This document shows, piece by piece, positions 60,404-64,000 of a DNA stretch of 64,000 bases. Source of the DNA: Pelodera strongyloides. Lineage: Eukaryota > Nematoda > Chromadorea > Rhabditida > Rhabditidae. The position numbers and the translations under genes are program-made. The notes beneath the pieces are model-generated. The model saw only the letters and a list, made by a program, of their open reading frames with translations. It was not told the DNA's origin and ran no database searches. The stretch's first letter is position 1; each line of letters begins with the position of its first letter. The DNA lies in contig JAANDG010000329.1 in NCBI GenBank assembly GCA_036852015.1, positions 99,589 to 163,588 of the forward strand, read 5' to 3'.

Positions 60404-60460
60404 TTTTATACAGGTTCTTCTTCCCACATAAACATTACGCTAGATTTCACACGGATTATT
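60404..60460 (-). promoter_or_regulatory. Conserved upstream block of P2 with TATA-like motif
   Basis: CCTGTATAAAA on the minus strand (60404-60414) and the shared upstream GTGTGAAATCTAGCG-like block; displaced to about 750 bases from the ATG by the MITE at 59683-60122. Confidence 0.45.
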
Positions 60461-60699
60461 GAACACATATAAAATAGGATATTTTGGAACTAAAAAAAAA
60501 CATTTGATAGATAGCCCAATAAATAATTCTGATTTGCCAAAGAAACCAAACGCATGTGTGTATTTTACGATGGGAACGAATAGGTCACCTCAACATTGCG
60601 TTTGTATCATTCGAGCAGAGGTCGGGTTTCGCAACAGCGCTCATGCTGAGCAATTAATCTTGTTAACTGTAGACTCGCCAACAACTGGTATCCGGGTAT

Positions 60700-61728
60700 G
60701 TATTCCATGAATCTCCGAATTATTTGTCATCGGCGCTGCCCACTTGGATCGCCCTTGAGGACGTGGGGACACCAGGCTATGATTCGAGTTGTCCATTAAT
60801 TGTCATGTCAGCGAATCGCATGATATCATCGATTTTTCGAGCTGTATATCCTCTCAACTATCTCGTCTAGGCCGGATTTTTTTATGTAGAGAACTTCAAT
60901 CGCGTAGACCTACGGCCGTTTTCAGCTCCGTTCCACTCTGGGCGACAAGCAAGGAATCTTCATCCCTCATTGTCGTGCATCAATTTGTGGAAGCAAGAGT
61001 CATTGCGAATAGGGCTAGGGCATGCGGCATGCGTGTTAAGCGCTTTGGATTTCACTTCCCTTGACACCATTTACAGTTCCCGTTGTTTCCAGAGAACGCT
61101 TTCTACCCGGCTAGTTTGCGTCGAGAAAATTGGGGAGTGCCAGACCTTTCCGAATGGGCTGTTGTCATTGCGTGTAGCAGCATCGCCGTTTGGACAATTA
61201 TCGTTAGCAATCAACAGCGTCGTGCCTCGGCTGGCTTGAAGACCACTTTGCGACCTTACTCGCATTATCTCATTCATTATGGATGTTTGTCTATAAGAAC
61301 CACGTCGTCGGCACACAAAGAAGTGAGAAAGGAACTGTAGCTTTTACGTATCAACGTCGTCGGCACATCATACAGTTTGGAGTCTTTCAACAAGACGCAT
61401 TCCAGGGAAGCAGAAAACAGAGTGAGCTGAAGCTCTCACCCTGTTTGCCTTCACGGTCAACGGGAACTTTAACGTGCATGAAGGGGTTGGATCTCAGTGC
61501 ATCGTCGACAATAGACAGGCAGCAGCTCTCGGCGTGGCGCTTCAGAGCATTGAGGACAGCTTGCTTCTCAACATTTTTTGAAGTCGACAAACAACATACA
61601 GAGGGGGTGCGTTGTCTTGTATTAGACCGCTCGATAACATGGCACACCTTATGAATGTGGTCAGTAGTCGAGTACCCCGCTTGGAAGCCTGCCTGCTCTC
61701 TTCTCAACCTTATTTCAGTCTCAATCAA
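60700..61728 (-). pseudogene. Degenerate RTE-type LINE reverse transcriptase
   Basis: The minus-strand frame 61728-61387 contains REQAGFQAGYSTTDHIHKVC and HVIERS, then KVPVDREGKQGES, which match the landmarks REQAGFR.GYSTTDHI and V.V..GV.QGD of RTE-clade reverse transcriptases. Beyond 61387 the frame is broken repeatedly. Near 60780-60720 remnants of the C-terminal W.PR..KR..GRP..RW motif can be read across frames. It is a dead fragment between P1 and P2. Confidence 0.65.
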
Positions 61729-63287
61729 AAAGGGAATTATTTACATCCATTTCTCTCCATAATTAAATATAGCATAACATAATATTTTAAACGCATATAA
61801 AAAGTTATCGCGTAAGTTTTGCCAAATTTGAATCATATTTGTGTGTTCCGTAGTCTTCATATTCTACTTGTGTACCTACGGCAATCCGTGCCTTCTCTCA
61901 AGGAGTCTGTCAGATATTCGTAATAAAGTTGTTTCTATAGTTAGTAGTTTACGCAATTGCTAGTGCCGCTATGTATGTCCATTTGTCCATTGCCGTAACA
62001 GCACTGTCATCTACTACTTCGTGCTTCCTTTAGGGTCTTTCCCATGTGCACCGATAATCGATCTTGCCGTGTCTAGACAAGTGCCTCTCTCGTATATCAA
62101 AACACTGTTCGTTCAGGGACTTCTTACGCGCTCTGACTACTCCTTTTAAGGATTACCATACTGCGGATTTCAAGCGAAAAACTATTTTCCTATTGCCAGC
62201 TTTATTCTCCCATGGGGATGGAATTTTGGCGGAGCATTTTTACAAGCATGAATTCATCAACGGCCGTGATGTGAGTTACAAGCATAAATTCAACTTTTCT
62301 TGACCTTAACGGGATAGGTTCATCTCAAATCACTTCTCTTATTATTATTATTATTACTAGTAGTACAAATAACATTCACAATGAAAAGTAAATCAAACAC
62401 AGAACTGTACGCCTCGTGGAAGAAGCTTCCATTATTGGAAAATAGTTGATATGAAGCCAGAATCTAAACGCAAAAACTAATACCGTACACAGATCGCGCG
62501 GGCCAATGGCAATTTGCAAAGAGCGAATTTAGTGATACCACCAGTGGAAAATAAATGTCCTGCGAGTGTAGTTTGTATCTTGACAACTCGCCACACTGAT
62601 CGCCCATTTCACATACATACCCGCTAGTAATATGACAAGATATTTATAATACCGCTAGTGCCAAAATAAAATAATGTTCTTAGCTCATGGTCTCTTTTTT
62701 TTTTTGAGGTAACAATACAATATCGTCCATATAATACATTAGGGAAATATGTGAAAAACGAAGTAAACAAGCCAAAATGATGCACACCTCGGTGGTACTT
62801 AGTAAATAAGTAAATGTGAGTCTATCTATTCTCCGAATCAGGGCAGCAATTAACTGGCCCCTCAAAGGGTATCTATTTCAAAAGTTTATTTTGCTTAACT
62901 TTAAATGAATATAATTGTTCTGCCTTGCTGTTGTGTGCGTATTTTTTTAGCAATCACAATGTAGTACATTATGTAAAAAACATTTATTGAAAATTAAGTG
63001 AATTGTTCAGCAGGTATAGTGAAGCCGAACGCGCTGAAACACGGCAACTTGGATTTTTACATTGACCCTTTTGCCTCTTTTGCATTGTGTTTCCTTCTAT
63101 TATCTTAATAATCTGTACAGCAGAGAAATGGAAAAAAATCCATAAGAAGAATGCGGCAGCACCGAATAAAGCTGCGAGGAACAAGTATGGTCTTTACCAT
63201 GTTACAGTTTGTTTGTGGCGTACGTCGCCTGTAAGGTACGAAATAACAAACCAAAAACCAAAGTCGAGTCAATTAAAAAACCTACTG
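61729..63287. other. Intergenic between P1 and the RTE remnant
   Basis: AT-rich, with an ATT microsatellite at about 62337-62357. No exon that I could support. Confidence 0.45.
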
Positions 63288-64000
63288 CTACAACACGCTT
63301 TCAACTCGTAGCGAAAGTTCGCCGTCAACCACAGTGATATTCTTGTACGCGCAGTAGAACATAACCTCACTGTTATCTTGCAGAGTAACATTGAAGCCAT
63401 ACTGAAAAAGGTCCATATATTTGGAATAAAATTCCTCGAAACACAAAATATTTGGTCCCTTTTGGTGTTCTTTTGCAAGAGGTGACTTACGAAACCAAGC
63501 ACTTATGGTTATATTGGTATCCTTTGTTCAACAGAACATGGTTAAAAACCACAGTAAATATTAAAAACCACTACCACACACTAGTGTATGATTTTAGCGC
63601 ACTGCAAAAAGCAATCTTGGTAATGCAGTGTTCGCCGATTGAATAGCAGTAAAACTCACGCGCATTGTACACTAAAATTGTACGTTTGACAAAAAAAGTT
63701 AATCGTGAAGTAGCCCTGCAGACGCTATGATCTTACGGTCGGTCACTATTAGTATAGGGTCTCTTTATTTTCGGAAATGATGATGAAATTATAAAAGAAA
63801 AACGGTATAATTGACAAACATAGAAAAACCGCCGCTGGCCCCGTCACCAAATGGTTTTCACAGGAAACACCACTTGGTAATTGTTTAGTCATGTGTCGTG
63901 CACCCTTCTAAACAACTGTTATAAACATTCATTGTGAAGGAAATAACCTGTTCGTCGTCATCTTCATAATACCGCGTAGGCGTTATTTCTTGACGAGTTG
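63288..64000 (-). CDS. P1: 3' end of a fifth paralogue (runs off the window)
   Basis: Two exons: one from the right edge to 63958, encoding TRQEITPTRYYEDDDEQ, and 63401-63288, encoding YGFNVTLQDNSEVMFYCAYK and on to ESVL and TAG. They are joined in phase 0 across a GTTATT donor and TTTTTCAG. The second is an A-type module (compare YTNVTLNGMTVRFYC) and the first resembles the acidic end of a W module, so this is the last W-A pair of a more diverged paralogue. Here the A exon itself carries the stop, without a separate terminal exon. Confidence 0.55.
63840..63900. repeat. Partial CACCAAATGG-type dispersed repeat
   Basis: CCGTCACCAAATGGTTTTCA and CACCACTTGGTAATTG match one arm of the repeats at 2741, 6745 and 14645. 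Confidence 0.4.

Overview
The window looks like a nematode genome, probably rhabditid and Caenorhabditis-like. It is AT-rich. Genes are cut into many short exons whose 3' splice sites mostly read TTTCAG, and it is dense in short palindromic repeats. No database search was possible, so family names rest on motifs I could read and the species is inference. Gene models were built by joining open segments at GT/AG sites with consistent phase.

Layout. 0-9 kb: a small two-exon minus-strand gene (119-971), then mostly repeats. 9.3-14.5 kb (+): a 13-exon DHHC palmitoyltransferase of the ZDHHC1/11 type. 16.4-21.0 kb (+): an 11-exon leucine-rich-repeat type I membrane protein. 21.7-22.3 kb (-): a gene with two copies of one four-cysteine motif, 5' end unresolved. 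24.4 kb (-): a possible terminal exon.

25-64 kb (-) is the main interest: a tandem array of five related genes (one running off the right edge) for secreted, threonine-rich modular proteins that I do not recognise. I call them paralogues P1 (>64.0-63.3 kb), P2 (59.66-57.2 kb), P3 (54.30-50.6 kb), P4 (46.84-41.2 kb) and P5 (38.34-25.2 kb). A unit has five exons with fixed phase and about six conserved cysteines: T (Thr-rich linker ending WYE..Y...PCN), Y (ILKNEEHDG...LECQEG...GAWGGYNYGG), Z (GCIGTNE.GV.GSL...), W (CWYYDDEGN...YEE) and A (Y.NVTLNGET.RFYC...). P2 has one unit; P3, P4 and P5 have two. The complete copies also share an upstream promoter-like block with a TATA-like motif, and a small terminal-exon cassette. 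The array shows a frameshift inside a Thr-codon microsatellite, an exon fusion, a fivefold duplicated terminal exon, a MITE in a 5' leader, a GC-AG intron and a LINE fragment in a last intron.

The rest is repeats: palindromic elements ending in TTAA (several nested), a second family with GAGGCCG/CACCAAC ends, tRNA-like pieces, microsatellites, and fragments of two LINE types (CR1/Jockey-like and RTE-like).
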